Shown here in pieces: positions 14,361 through 22,836 of a stretch of 27,246 nt of DNA. Origin of the DNA: Clostridiales bacterium. GTDB taxonomy: Bacteria; Bacillota; Clostridia; Christensenellales; JAISNN01. Numbering within the stretch: the first letter of the stretch is position 1; each line of letters begins with the position of its first letter. The translations under genes were made by a program, and so were the position numbers. Under the pieces are notes generated by a model. That model was given only the letters and a program-made list of their open reading frames with translations. It was not told the DNA's origin and did not search any database. The stretch is taken from assembly GCA_031289865.1 (NCBI GenBank), contig JAITOQ010000248.1, forward strand, positions 1 through 27,246, in the 5' to 3' direction.

Positions 14361-15248
14361 ATGGCGGATTTTGATTTTTTGACGACGGTCGGAGTAAAAT
14401 TCAAGACAAATGTGAGCGGAGCGGAATTATCATCGTTTAAAAGCGGGGGAAGAATTCCGCTTGTTTTTTATCCGGAGGACGAAAAAGGCGCGGTCAAGCT
14501 CCTCTCCGTCCTAAAAAACACGCGGTTTCCCTTTAAAATATTGGGTAACGGTACGAACGTATTGATTTCCGACGGCGGGTACGACGGTGTTGTGGTTTCG
14601 ACGCGGCTTTTTTCGGGCGCGGCAGCGGAGGGCGATACGATTACCGCGTTTTCGGGTACTCCTATGCCGAGCCTTAGTCGGCTTGCAGCGCAAAACTCGC
14701 TGTCGGGCTTTGAATTTTTGTGCGGAATCCCCGGTAGTATCGGCGGCGGGCTTTTTATGAATGCGGGCGCGTACGGGGGTGAGGTCGGCGAGAGGTTAGT
14801 CTATGCCGACGTATTAGAACTCGATAGCGGAAAAACTCTGCGTTTTTTAAGAGAAGATTTTAAATTCGGATACCGCCGATCGATTTTGTCGGAGGGCGGT
14901 TACGTGGTGCTTAAGGCGGTTTTTCGTTTGACGCACGGCGACAGTGAAACAATCCTTTGTGCGATAGAGGAAAACCGAACGAAAAGACGCGCATCCCAAC
15001 CCTCCGAACCGAGTATCGGGAGTGTTTTTGTGAGAAAAGACGGCGTCATTCCGTCGCTTTGTATTGACAAAGTCGGTTTAAAGGGCTATAATATAGGTGG
15101 CGCGGCGGTATCGGAAAAACACGCGGGCTTTATAGTCAACAAGGGCGGCGCGTCGAGCGCTGACTATCTCAAGCTTGTCGAACATATAACCTCCGAAGTG
15201 TACCGTGAATTCGGGGTTTCGCTTTGTCTGGAAGTGGAAACTTTATAA
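14361..15248 (+). CDS. murB: UDP-N-acetylenolpyruvoylglucosamine reductase MurB
   Basis: Protein of 295 residues, the FAD enzyme that completes UDP-MurNAc for peptidoglycan. The FAD-binding segments are SSFKSGG, ILGNGTNVLISDGGYDGVVV and FLCGIPGSIGGGLFMNAGAYGGEV. YRRS supplies the conserved Tyr-Arg. The type II active-site serine is in PSIGSVFVRKDG. The C-terminus has AGFIVNKGGASSADYLKLVEHI and a conserved Glu in LEVE. The ATG at 14361 has no recognisable ribosome binding site. TATACT (14349-14354) is placed so that transcription would start at or next to the ATG, though its -35 box is poor. Translation might instead depend on coupling to hprK 38 nt upstream. No alternative in-frame start fits the conserved N-terminus. 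Confidence 0.95.
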   Translation: MADFDFLTTVGVKFKTNVSGAELSSFKSGGRIPLVFYPEDEKGAVKLLSVLKNTRFPFKILGNGTNVLISDGGYDGVVVSTRLFSGAAAEGDTITAFSGTPMPSLSRLAAQNSLSGFEFLCGIPGSIGGGLFMNAGAYGGEVGERLVYADVLELDSGKTLRFLREDFKFGYRRSILSEGGYVVLKAVFRLTHGDSETILCAIEENRTKRRASQPSEPSIGSVFVRKDGVIPSLCIDKVGLKGYNIGGAAVSEKHAGFIVNKGGASSADYLKLVEHITSEVYREFGVSLCLEVETL

Positions 15249-15540
15249 AATTGAAAGTTGAAAGTTGAAAGTTGAGAGTTGAAAGTTGAGAGTTGAAAGT
15301 TGCGGATAAAAAAGTATGGCTTTTTCGTAATGCAAAACAGTAGGTGTCATTCTGAGCTTGCGAAGAATCTCAAACGATTTCTCCGAGGTACACCTATGCT
15401 AAATCCAGCTTTCATTTTAGTGATAATACGGGCTAACGTTTTATATTCTTCGTAGGCTCAGAATGATACATACTTATTATCCGCAATTCTGCATTCTGCA
15501 TTCTGCATTTTGCATTCTATAAATAACCTCACTTATTATT
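15249..15540. repeat. Composite repeat block between murB and the PHP gene
   Basis: Seven heptamers of the TTGAAAG/TTGAGAG type (15251-15299) end in TTGCGGATAA. The 126-bp element follows (left arm 15344-15376, right arm 15437-15469, several mismatches). TTATCCGCAA and TTCTGCA-type heptamers (about 15477-15520) close it. The TTGCGGATAA boxes (15300-15309, 15477-15486) are exact inverses, giving a nested palindrome. No gene is present, and the block interrupts a cluster that is otherwise tightly spaced. Confidence 0.85.
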
Positions 15541-15564
15541 TTAAAAAACTAAGGAATATAAAAA

Positions 15565-16311
15565 ATGTTTTACGGCGATTATCATACGCATACGCGCTAC
15601 AGCGACGGCGCGGGGTCCGTGGAGGACAACATCAAAGCCGCTATAGGAAAAGGGCTAAAGGAGATTGCCATAACCGACCACGGCAAGAGAAATCCTTTCG
15701 CAATGACCCACAGAAAGATATTAAAGCAGAGAAAAGAGATCGAGTTATACCGCAAAAAGTATCCCGAAATCAAGATATTGCACGGCGTAGAAGCCGATCT
15801 TGCGGATTTGGACGGGCGAATCGACCTCACCGAAGAGGAAATTGAAATGCTCGATATCGTGATTGCGGGCTATCACCCCGTCGCGCTCCCGTATGGGCTG
15901 AAAAGTATTTGCGGGATAACGTGGAAGACCTATTGGGCGGATATTTTTAAGCCCTCAAACGAAATGATTGCGCGGAATACAAAGCTCATGATAAGAATGA
16001 TAGAGCGCAATCCTATCGACATTCTGCCCCATATAAACACGCAATTTTTTGTGGACGTAAAAGAGGTCGCAAAGGTCTGTATCGACACTGATACCTATAT
16101 GGAGCTAAACGAAAAACACGCCGACCCCAAGGTTTTTGAGCTTTTGTTTGAATCGGGCGCAAAGCTCATATCGGACACCGACGCTCATTTTCCGTCGCGT
16201 GTAGGCTCGTTTGACGCCGCGGAACGCTTTATAAAGGAAAACAACGCGGACGTAGGACGGCTCGTAAACGCGTTCGGCGCGCCAAAATTCAAGAAAAAAA
16301 GGATAATATGA
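15565..16311 (+). CDS. PHP-domain phosphoesterase
   Basis: Protein of 248 residues in the PHP family (YcdX/HisJ/PolX-like metal-dependent phosphoesterases). The metal-binding motifs appear in order: DYHTHTRYSDG (H7, H9), AITDHG, LHGVEADL, IAGYHP, LPHINT and SDTDAHFPSRVG. This is a stand-alone PHP domain with no polymerase part. The substrate is unknown; relatives hydrolyse phosphomonoesters, including histidinol phosphate and nucleotide derivatives. The ribosome binding site TAAGGA lies 9 nt before the ATG. Its stop overlaps the whiA start (ATGA), so the two are translationally coupled. A PHP gene next to murB and whiA is common in Clostridia. Confidence 0.88.
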   Translation: MFYGDYHTHTRYSDGAGSVEDNIKAAIGKGLKEIAITDHGKRNPFAMTHRKILKQRKEIELYRKKYPEIKILHGVEADLADLDGRIDLTEEEIEMLDIVIAGYHPVALPYGLKSICGITWKTYWADIFKPSNEMIARNTKLMIRMIERNPIDILPHINTQFFVDVKEVAKVCIDTDTYMELNEKHADPKVFELLFESGAKLISDTDAHFPSRVGSFDAAERFIKENNADVGRLVNAFGAPKFKKKRII

Positions 16312-17234
16312 TTTCAAAAAATAAGGTAAAACAAGAGATACTCAAATATTTTTCCGAAAACGAATCGGACGATGCGTTTTTATACGGCGTGATTTTGTCG
16401 TTCGGGAGTATACGGATTGCGGACAGGCGTATCTTTTTGTCGGTGGAATGCGACGAGGATATTCTTTTGACGCGCTTTGCGTTTGAAATAAAACGGAAGT
16501 ATGCTATCGGCGCGTCGCTAAATATCAGTCAAAAATCCAAAAAGCTAAAAGAGGTCGAAATCGCCGAAAAGGAAATGCTCGTGCTTTTAGAAAAGACGGG
16601 TGCGGCGGCGGTGTCGGACGGACACATAGTCGGGTTTACCGACACATTAGAGGAGCGTTATTTGGGTGAAAGAGAATTTCAAACCGTTATGCGCTTTGCC
16701 TTTTTTAAAAACGGGGTCGTGCGTGCGCCCGAACAAGAGGAAAACGGGGGATACTATCTCGAAATCGTATTTGAGAGCGAGGCTTACGCCGCGGACGTGA
16801 GCGACGCGCTCTTGACCTACGGTATCAAGGCAAAGCTTGTAGAACGAAACGAAAGCTATGTGGTATACGTTAAGGACGGCGAAAGCGTCGGCGCGTTTTT
16901 GGCACTCGTTGCCGCGTACGACAGCGCGCTTGCCCTTCAAGAGATACTTGTAGTCCGCGAGGAACGCAACAACGCTCACCGCCGTGCAAATTGCGACAGC
17001 TACAATTTTGACAAATCCGCTTCCGCAAGCGTCGGTCAAGTCCTCGCTATCGAAAAGATAAAAAATAACGAACAAGCCATGAAACTCCTCCCGCATGAGT
17101 TATCCGACACCGCGCTCTGCCGTCTCACTCATCACACAGCGTCTATATCGGAATTGTCGGAGCTGTTAGGAGTGTCAAAAGGGTGCGTTCAGCATAGATT
17201 GAAAAGATTGCAGAGTATTGCGGAAAAACTTTAA
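16308..17234 (+). CDS. whiA: DNA-binding protein WhiA
   Basis: Protein of 308 residues. The N-terminal half is the degenerate LAGLIDADG-type fold of WhiA (EILKYFSE...FLYGVILSFGSIRI, LLTRFAFEIKRKY). The C-terminal half is the helix-turn-helix domain with the family block NCDSYNFDKSASASVGQVLA, LPHELSDTALCRLTHHTASISELSELL and SKGCVQHRLKRL. WhiA controls sporulation septation in actinomycetes; in Firmicutes it affects cell division and chromosome segregation. It overlaps the PHP gene by 4 nt and is followed by the HPr-like gene after 29 nt, the classic whiA-HPr/crh arrangement. In many Firmicutes rapZ and yvcK precede it; here they do not. Confidence 0.93.
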   Translation: MISKNKVKQEILKYFSENESDDAFLYGVILSFGSIRIADRRIFLSVECDEDILLTRFAFEIKRKYAIGASLNISQKSKKLKEVEIAEKEMLVLLEKTGAAAVSDGHIVGFTDTLEERYLGEREFQTVMRFAFFKNGVVRAPEQEENGGYYLEIVFESEAYAADVSDALLTYGIKAKLVERNESYVVYVKDGESVGAFLALVAAYDSALALQEILVVREERNNAHRRANCDSYNFDKSASASVGQVLAIEKIKNNEQAMKLLPHELSDTALCRLTHHTASISELSELLGVSKGCVQHRLKRLQSIAEKL

Positions 17235-17263
17235 AAAAAACACAAGAAAAGGAGAACACCACC

Positions 17264-17512
17264 GTGAAAAAAGAACTAAAATTTAAAAAAGCAAGCCTTT
17301 CAAAAAATGACGCCGCCGCGATTACAAACGCCGCGTCAAAGTTTAAGTGCGACATTCAGCTCTATCACAACAACAAAAAAGTAAACGCAAAGAGCCTTAT
17401 GGGCGTACTCGCAATTTCGCTCTCCTTGCGTTGCGGCGACGAGCTTATGATTACTGCAGAAGGCGCGGACGAGGCAAAAGCTATTGCGGAATTAGCGGAG
17501 TTTTTCGCTTGA
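17264..17512 (+). CDS. HPr/Crh-like protein lacking the PTS histidine
   Basis: Protein of 82 residues with the HPr fold pattern. The second half is standard (VNAKSLMGVLAISLSLRCGDELMITAEGADEAKAIAELAEFF), with S44 at the place of regulatory Ser46 of Bacillus HPr. The active-site loop is not: where HPr reads G-[IL]-H-A-R-P-A, this protein reads S-L-S-K-N-D-A (residues 11-17). His15, Arg17 and Pro18 are therefore replaced by Ser13, Asn15 and Asp16. It should not accept phosphate from enzyme I, but may still be phosphorylated on serine by HprK encoded in the same cluster. Bacillus Crh, also next to whiA, has Gln at the histidine position but keeps Arg17, so this version is more divergent. It starts with GTG, supported by AAGGAG (17249-17254) 9 nt upstream. 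Confidence 0.85.
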   Translation: MKKELKFKKASLSKNDAAAITNAASKFKCDIQLYHNNKKVNAKSLMGVLAISLSLRCGDELMITAEGADEAKAIAELAEFFA

Positions 17513-17598
17513 TTCGGACGAGGTAAAAGCCGATTGAGTCACGGGTGCAAATTCGGGACGTTATTTAATCGTCGGTTTTAAAGTAAAAGAGGATAATA

Positions 17599-20500
17599 AT
17601 GGCGGAAGAAAAAAAATCGAATATAGATTTAACGAAAATCAAAGCGGAAAATTTTGTGCATCTCCATGTGCATACCGAATACAGCTTGTTGGACGGCGCG
17701 GCGCGCATCAATAAGCTTTTTGGCGAGGCGCGTGCAAACGGAATGAACGCGGTCGCGATTACCGATCACGGTGCGATGTACGGAGTCGTGCAGTTTTTAA
17801 AAAAAGCGAGCGTCGAGGGGATAAAGCCGATAGTCGGCTGTGAATTTTATACTTGCCGCGACATAAGCGTGAGGATCTATGCGCCCGAAGACGATGAGAA
17901 CCAAAACCATTTGGTGCTTTTAGCAAAAAATATGAAGGGCTACGAAAATCTTGTCAAGATGAATTCTATCGCCTTTGTAGACGGCTTTTATTACAAGCCG
18001 AGGATCGATTTGAACATTTTGCGGACACATTCGGAGGGGCTTATCTGTCTTTCGGCGTGTCTTGCGGGCGCGATACCGCAAAAGCTGCTTAGGAACGATT
18101 ACGACGGCGCAAAAGCGTACGCACAGACCTTAAAGGATATTTTTAACGAGGATTTTTATATCGAGATACAAGACCACGGACTCGACGAGCAAAAGCAAAC
18201 AAATCCTCAGCTCATCACTATTGCGCGTGAGATCGGCGTCAAGGTCGTCGCTACAAACGACGTCCATTATCTAAAGCGAAGCGATGCGGAGATGCAAGAC
18301 ATTTTGCTTTGCGTCCAAACGGGAAAGACCCTCGCGGATACAAACCGCATGAAATTTCCGTCGGACAATTTTTATTTAAAGACGCCCGAAGAGATGATTT
18401 CGCTCTTTCCCTATAAGCCCGAAGCGATTGCGAGTACGCTTGAGATTGCGGACAAGTGCGAGGTGATAGAGCTTAAAAAAGCTCCGCTCATGCCGTACTA
18501 TATCCCCGAAAACGGTCAAAAACCGGAGGAGTTTTTGAGGACGCTCACCTTTGAACGGCTCAAAAGCCGCTATCCCGAGCCCGCTCAAGAGGTTTACGAC
18601 CGTATCGAATACGAGTTGGACACTATCATTCGCATGGGCTTCGCCGAATATTACTTAATCGTTTGGGATTTTATCGACTATTCCAAAAACCACGGAATCC
18701 CCGTCGGTCCGGGGCGTGGGAGTGGCGTCGGGAGTATCGTCGCATACATAATAGGGATTACAAACGTAGACCCCTTAAAATACGACCTCATTTTTGAACG
18801 GTTTTTAAATCCCGAACGCGTCAGCGCGCCGGATTTTGACGTGGATTTTTGTTACGAGGGGCGCGGTAAGGCTATCGAATATGTTATCAACAAGTACGGA
18901 AAGGAGCGTGTTTCACAGATCGTCACGTTCGGTACAATGGCGTCAAAGGCGGCTATAAAGGACGTAGGGCGGGTGTACGGCGTACCGTATGCGGAGGTTG
19001 AGCGTATCACAAAGCTCATTCCGTTCGGAAAAAACTCTATCGGCGAAATGATCGGGCTAATCGAGTCAAAGGAAAAGGACGACGAAAAGCCCAAAATCAT
19101 TCCGGAACTCCGCGCTCTGTATATGAGCGACACGGAGGCAAAAAAGATTATCAATATGGCTATGGAGCTTGAGGGAATGCCTCGCAACACCTCTATGCAC
19201 GCGGCGGGCGTGGTCATTTGCCGCGATCCCGTCGGAGAAAAAATACCCCTTGCAAAAAACGGAAACGAAGTCACGACACAGTACAACATGATCGAGATCG
19301 AGGAGTTGGGACTTCTCAAAATGGACTTTTTAGGACTTAGGACGCTCACGGACATCAAAAAAGCCCTCGAATATATCAAAGAGGACAAAGGGGTAGAGAT
19401 CGATTTTGATAAAATGTCCTTTGACGACCCCAATGTCTACGAGCTTATCGCGAGCGGCGAAACCGACGCGGTTTTTCAGCTTGAAAGCGCGGGTATGAAA
19501 AAGTTTATGATGCAGCTTCTCCCGACCGCTCTCGAAGAAATTATCGCGGGGATTTCTCTCTACCGCCCCGGTCCTATGGATTTTATACCGCAGTATGTCA
19601 GCGGAAAACGAAACCCCGACAAGGTGTCGTACGCTCACCAAAGCTTAGAGCCGATTTTATCCGTTACTTACGGCTGTATCGTCTATCAAGAGCAAGTTAT
19701 GCGTATCGTCCGCGAGCTTGCGGGCTACTCCTTAGGCGGCGCGGATAACGTGCGCCGCATGATGAGTAAAAAGAAAAAGGAAGCCATGGACGCGGAGGAG
19801 GTCATCTTTTTACACGGCAAGGAGGAGAACGGGCAGATTACCGTCGAGGGCGCGCTTAGGCGCGGAGTTCCGCTTGATGCGGCAAAGACTATTTTTGCGA
19901 GTATGGCAAAATTTGCGTCGTATGCGTTTAACAAATCCCACGCGGCGGCTTACGCCTATCTCTCTTACGAAACCGCATATTTGAAACGGTACTATCCCGT
20001 CCATTACATAACCGCGGTCATCAACAATAGGATCTTTAATATCGACGAAATCACAAAGTATATCCTAATTCTAAAGGAAAACAAAATCAAGGTCTACCCG
20101 CCCGATCTCAACAAAAGCAAGGTGTATTTTTCGGTAGAAAACGAGGGCGTGCGGTTCGGGCTTATGGGCATAAAAAATATCGGCGAGGTTGCAATCTCCG
20201 CGATTATCGAGGACAGAAACAAAAACGGAGCGTTCCAAAGCATAGCGGATTTTATCGAACGCTGCGATTCCAATTATATCAACAAGCGCATGATCGAGAG
20301 CCTTATAAAGGGCGGCGCAATGGACTGCTTCGGCTATCCGCGCTCACAGCTCATGGGAGTATACGACCGCATAGTCGAGGTAGTGACGAGCGACAGAAAG
20401 ACTAAAGAAAACGGACAATTTTCGTTCTTTGATACCGAAATGGACGAGCTTAAAATCGACGTGAAGTATCCCGATATCAACGAATATCCCGAAAATCAAA

Positions 20501-21210
20501 AGCTAACCTACGAAAAAGAGGTTCTCGGCATGTATATTTCGGGACACCCATTGAGCGACCACCTTGAAAAATTTAAAAAACTCAGCTTTAATATGTCCAT
20601 GCTCGCAAGCTCCGACGGCGAGGGCGAGAGCGGCGAAGCGGAGCAGACCTTTTCCGTGCAGGACGATTCCTTTGTCACGGCGGGCGGCGTCCTCACCAAT
20701 CTCTCTAAAAAGCTCACAAAAAACGGAAAAATGATGGCATACGGCCGCCTTGAGGATCTCTACGGCTCAATCGAGGTTGTGTTTTTTCCGTCGCAGTACG
20801 AAAAAAACAAGGCGAAATTGGTCAACGATACCGTCATCAAGGTCGGCGGCAGTATCCGCGTGTCGAGCGAAGAAAATCCTAAAATCCTTGTCAACGACGT
20901 CGAGGTTTGGAGCGAGCAGCAGCCGACCGACGTAAAGGAAGCCGAAACGTCCGAAACTAAAGAACACGCGCTAAACCCGCCTACACCCAAACAAAAGACC
21001 CTATATGTAAAGGTCGAGGACGACCTAACCCGTTCAAAAGAGATGATAGAGGAAATCTTTGCCGACTGTTTCGGCGATACGTCCGTCAAAATCCAATACG
21101 ACGGGCGCGTCTACGACACGGGGCTAAAGGTCGATTACACCCAAAAAGGCAGGATTTGGGAGCTAAGAGGGATTTTTTCGGACGGAAATTTGAAGTACAC
21201 GGAGAAGTGA
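17599..21210 (+). CDS. dnaE: DNA polymerase III subunit alpha (DnaE)
   Basis: Replicative polymerase of 1203 residues, full length for the DnaE1-type family. The N-terminal PHP domain starts FVHLHVHTEYSLLDG (H23, H25) and continues with AITDHGAMYG. The polymerase core has GPGRGSGVGSIVAYIIGIT and the catalytic acidic motif PDFDVDF (411-417), then SMHAAGVVIC, FLGLRTL, YRPGPMDFIPQYV, YQEQVM and FNKSHAAAYA. The tandem helix-hairpin-helix region (FGLMGIKNIGEVAISAII) is followed by an OB-fold (FVTAGGVLTNLSKKLTKNGK) and a C-terminal tail domain. The ribosome binding site AGAGGA precedes the ATG. The 86-nt gap after the HPr-like gene contains a weak long-range pairing (TAAAAGCCGA at 17524 with TCGGTTTTA at 17572) but no clear terminator, so it may be read from the upstream cluster. 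Confidence 0.97.
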   Translation: MAEEKKSNIDLTKIKAENFVHLHVHTEYSLLDGAARINKLFGEARANGMNAVAITDHGAMYGVVQFLKKASVEGIKPIVGCEFYTCRDISVRIYAPEDDENQNHLVLLAKNMKGYENLVKMNSIAFVDGFYYKPRIDLNILRTHSEGLICLSACLAGAIPQKLLRNDYDGAKAYAQTLKDIFNEDFYIEIQDHGLDEQKQTNPQLITIAREIGVKVVATNDVHYLKRSDAEMQDILLCVQTGKTLADTNRMKFPSDNFYLKTPEEMISLFPYKPEAIASTLEIADKCEVIELKKAPLMPYYIPENGQKPEEFLRTLTFERLKSRYPEPAQEVYDRIEYELDTIIRMGFAEYYLIVWDFIDYSKNHGIPVGPGRGSGVGSIVAYIIGITNVDPLKYDLIFERFLNPERVSAPDFDVDFCYEGRGKAIEYVINKYGKERVSQIVTFGTMASKAAIKDVGRVYGVPYAEVERITKLIPFGKNSIGEMIGLIESKEKDDEKPKIIPELRALYMSDTEAKKIINMAMELEGMPRNTSMHAAGVVICRDPVGEKIPLAKNGNEVTTQYNMIEIEELGLLKMDFLGLRTLTDIKKALEYIKEDKGVEIDFDKMSFDDPNVYELIASGETDAVFQLESAGMKKFMMQLLPTALEEIIAGISLYRPGPMDFIPQYVSGKRNPDKVSYAHQSLEPILSVTYGCIVYQEQVMRIVRELAGYSLGGADNVRRMMSKKKKEAMDAEEVIFLHGKEENGQITVEGALRRGVPLDAAKTIFASMAKFASYAFNKSHAAAYAYLSYETAYLKRYYPVHYITAVINNRIFNIDEITKYILILKENKIKVYPPDLNKSKVYFSVENEGVRFGLMGIKNIGEVAISAIIEDRNKNGAFQSIADFIERCDSNYINKRMIESLIKGGAMDCFGYPRSQLMGVYDRIVEVVTSDRKTKENGQFSFFDTEMDELKIDVKYPDINEYPENQKLTYEKEVLGMYISGHPLSDHLEKFKKLSFNMSMLASSDGEGESGEAEQTFSVQDDSFVTAGGVLTNLSKKLTKNGKMMAYGRLEDLYGSIEVVFFPSQYEKNKAKLVNDTVIKVGGSIRVSSEENPKILVNDVEVWSEQQPTDVKEAETSETKEHALNPPTPKQKTLYVKVEDDLTRSKEMIEEIFADCFGDTSVKIQYDGRVYDTGLKVDYTQKGRIWELRGIFSDGNLKYTEK

Positions 21211-21213
21211 TTT

Positions 21214-21292
21214 TCTCAAAACTTCGCAAATCTTCGCAAATTTTACGCAATATTTCTCAAAACTTCGCAAATTTTCTCAAAACTTCGCAAAT
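21214..21292. repeat. Three copies of TCTCAAAACTTCGCAAAT
   Basis: Exact 18-nt copies occur at 21214-21231, 21255-21272 and 21275-21292, with related TTCGCAAAT and ACGCAAT pieces between them. The second and third are spaced by 20 nt, about two helical turns. They differ from the repeat families elsewhere in the window and lie just upstream of the promoter of the AlbA_2 regulator gene, so they could be operator sites. Confidence 0.75.
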
Positions 21293-21319
21293 TAACGCAA
21301 TAAAATCGGCGTTTTTTTG

Positions 21320-21348
21320 TTGTGTAGTTTTTAAAAGTGTTGTATAAT
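21320..21348 (+). promoter_or_regulatory. Predicted sigma-A promoter of the AlbA_2 regulator gene
   Basis: TTGTGT (21320-21325), a 17-nt spacer and a perfect TATAAT (21343-21348). The start would be near 21355, about 30 nt before the ATG at 21385. Confidence 0.6.
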
Positions 21349-21384
21349 ATAGACGCTTGAAAGAAGCCGATAAGGAGAAAGAGT

Positions 21385-22836
21385 ATGACCGTAGAAGAAT
21401 TGAAAAACCTTGTTCAAGAGGTTGTTTTGCAGAAATGCGAAAGGCAAGATTTGGAATTAAAAGAAGCACGCGGAGGGACTCCGAAGCGTTTGTATGATAC
21501 GCTTTCGTCATTTGCAAATCAAATAGGCGGGGGGACTTTGTTGTTTGGGATAAGCGAGGCGGAAGGCTTTGCAATCACGGGAGTTTACGACGCTCAAGAT
21601 TTACAAGTAAAGGTGACGGAGCAGTGTAAACAGATGTCGCCTACAATCAGACCGCTGTTTACCGTTGCGGAAATCAACGGAAGAACCGTTGTCAGCGCGG
21701 AAATAACCGAAACGGATATTTTTGATAAGCCGTGTTTTTATTTGGGTGCGGGACGAATGCGCGGCTCGTATGTTCGTGTCGGAGATGCGGATATCACGAT
21801 GACGGAGTATGAGGTCTACAGCTTAGAAGCGTTTAAGCGCAAAATTCATGACGAATTACGGATTGTTGACCGCGCTACGGTCGAGTCTTTTGATAATGAG
21901 GAAATCACACGCTACTTTGCAATACTCCGAAAAGAAAAGCCAAACCTTGCAAACATGACGGACGAACAGTTGATGAGGTTTCAAGGAATCGTCGAGAACG
22001 GAAAGCCGACGGTCGGTGGGGTAATGCTTTTCGGAATCTATCCGCAAAGTTTTTTTCCGCAGCTTTCAATTACGGCGATGTTGGTTCCGGGGTATGAAAT
22101 TGCGGCAGCCGGAAGCGAAGAGAGATTTATAGACAACAAACGAATAGACGGAACAATACCGCAAATGCTTGACGGAGCAATCGGCTTTGTTCGGCGAAAC
22201 ATGCGAACAAAGACAATTATAGACGATACCACAGCAGAGCGGCGTGACAAAACGGAATATCCGATCAAAGCGATCAGAGAGATTATTCTAAATAGCTTAA
22301 TTCACCGTGATTATAGTATTCACACGGACGGTTCTCCGATACGAATCGTCATGTACAAAGACCGCATAGAGGTTGAAAATCCGGGCGGTTTGTACGGGCG
22401 TTTGACGGTTGACGATTTGGGCAAAGCCGCTGCCGATACAAGGAATCCTTTTATTGCGGGAATGCTTGAGGTGATGTTAAAAACGGAAAATCGTTTTTCC
22501 GGTATCCCTACCATTCTTGCGGAAATGAATGCGGCGGGACTGCCGCGACCCGTATTTGAAAGTGTGCGCGGAGTGTTTAAGGCGACATTGTACAACAATG
22601 AGGCAAAACAAGAGCTTATAGAAGCGCATGAGGTTGGGGAGTTTGAAACACAAATCCTTGATTTTTGCAAGTTGCCGAGGTCGAGAGAAGAACTTGCCAA
22701 AGAGCTTCATCTTGAATCGTCGCTCTATTATATGATGACAAGATATATTCAGCCGTTGATTAAACAAGGAAAATTGAGGCTTGTCTTTCCTAACGTACCA
22801 AAAAGCAAAAATCAAAGATATCAGAGCAAATCATAA
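21385..22836 (+). CDS. AlbA_2 (Schlafen-type) and HATPase_c_4 putative transcriptional regulator
   Basis: Protein of 483 residues. The N-terminal AlbA_2 domain (about 1-130) has LELKEARGGTPKRLYDTLSS, FANQIGGGTLLFGI and SYVRVGDADITMTEYEVY. The middle and C-terminal part match the RecG-like HATPase_c_4 family: EYPIKAIREIILNSLIHRDYS carries the E...N of a Bergerat-type ATP site, followed by IRIVMYKDRIEVENPGGLYG and RNPFIAGML. A winged-helix-like end (about 415-475, FCKLPRSREELAKELHLESS) follows. Proteins of this type are annotated as ATP-binding transcriptional regulators; roles in stress or defence have been suggested for some, but the ligand is unknown. A strong ribosome binding site (AAGGAGA), its own promoter and three direct repeats upstream make it a self-contained unit. 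It looks less GC-rich than dnaE, suggesting accessory origin. Its stop overlaps the convergent gene by 6 nt. Confidence 0.85.
   Translation: MTVEELKNLVQEVVLQKCERQDLELKEARGGTPKRLYDTLSSFANQIGGGTLLFGISEAEGFAITGVYDAQDLQVKVTEQCKQMSPTIRPLFTVAEINGRTVVSAEITETDIFDKPCFYLGAGRMRGSYVRVGDADITMTEYEVYSLEAFKRKIHDELRIVDRATVESFDNEEITRYFAILRKEKPNLANMTDEQLMRFQGIVENGKPTVGGVMLFGIYPQSFFPQLSITAMLVPGYEIAAAGSEERFIDNKRIDGTIPQMLDGAIGFVRRNMRTKTIIDDTTAERRDKTEYPIKAIREIILNSLIHRDYSIHTDGSPIRIVMYKDRIEVENPGGLYGRLTVDDLGKAAADTRNPFIAGMLEVMLKTENRFSGIPTILAEMNAAGLPRPVFESVRGVFKATLYNNEAKQELIEAHEVGEFETQILDFCKLPRSREELAKELHLESSLYYMMTRYIQPLIKQGKLRLVFPNVPKSKNQRYQSKS

Noticed and set aside
18852..19433. 193-codon minus-strand open frame inside dnaE
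   Set aside because: It is wholly contained in the conserved polymerase core and has a Ser/Ile-rich shadow composition with no recognisable domain.
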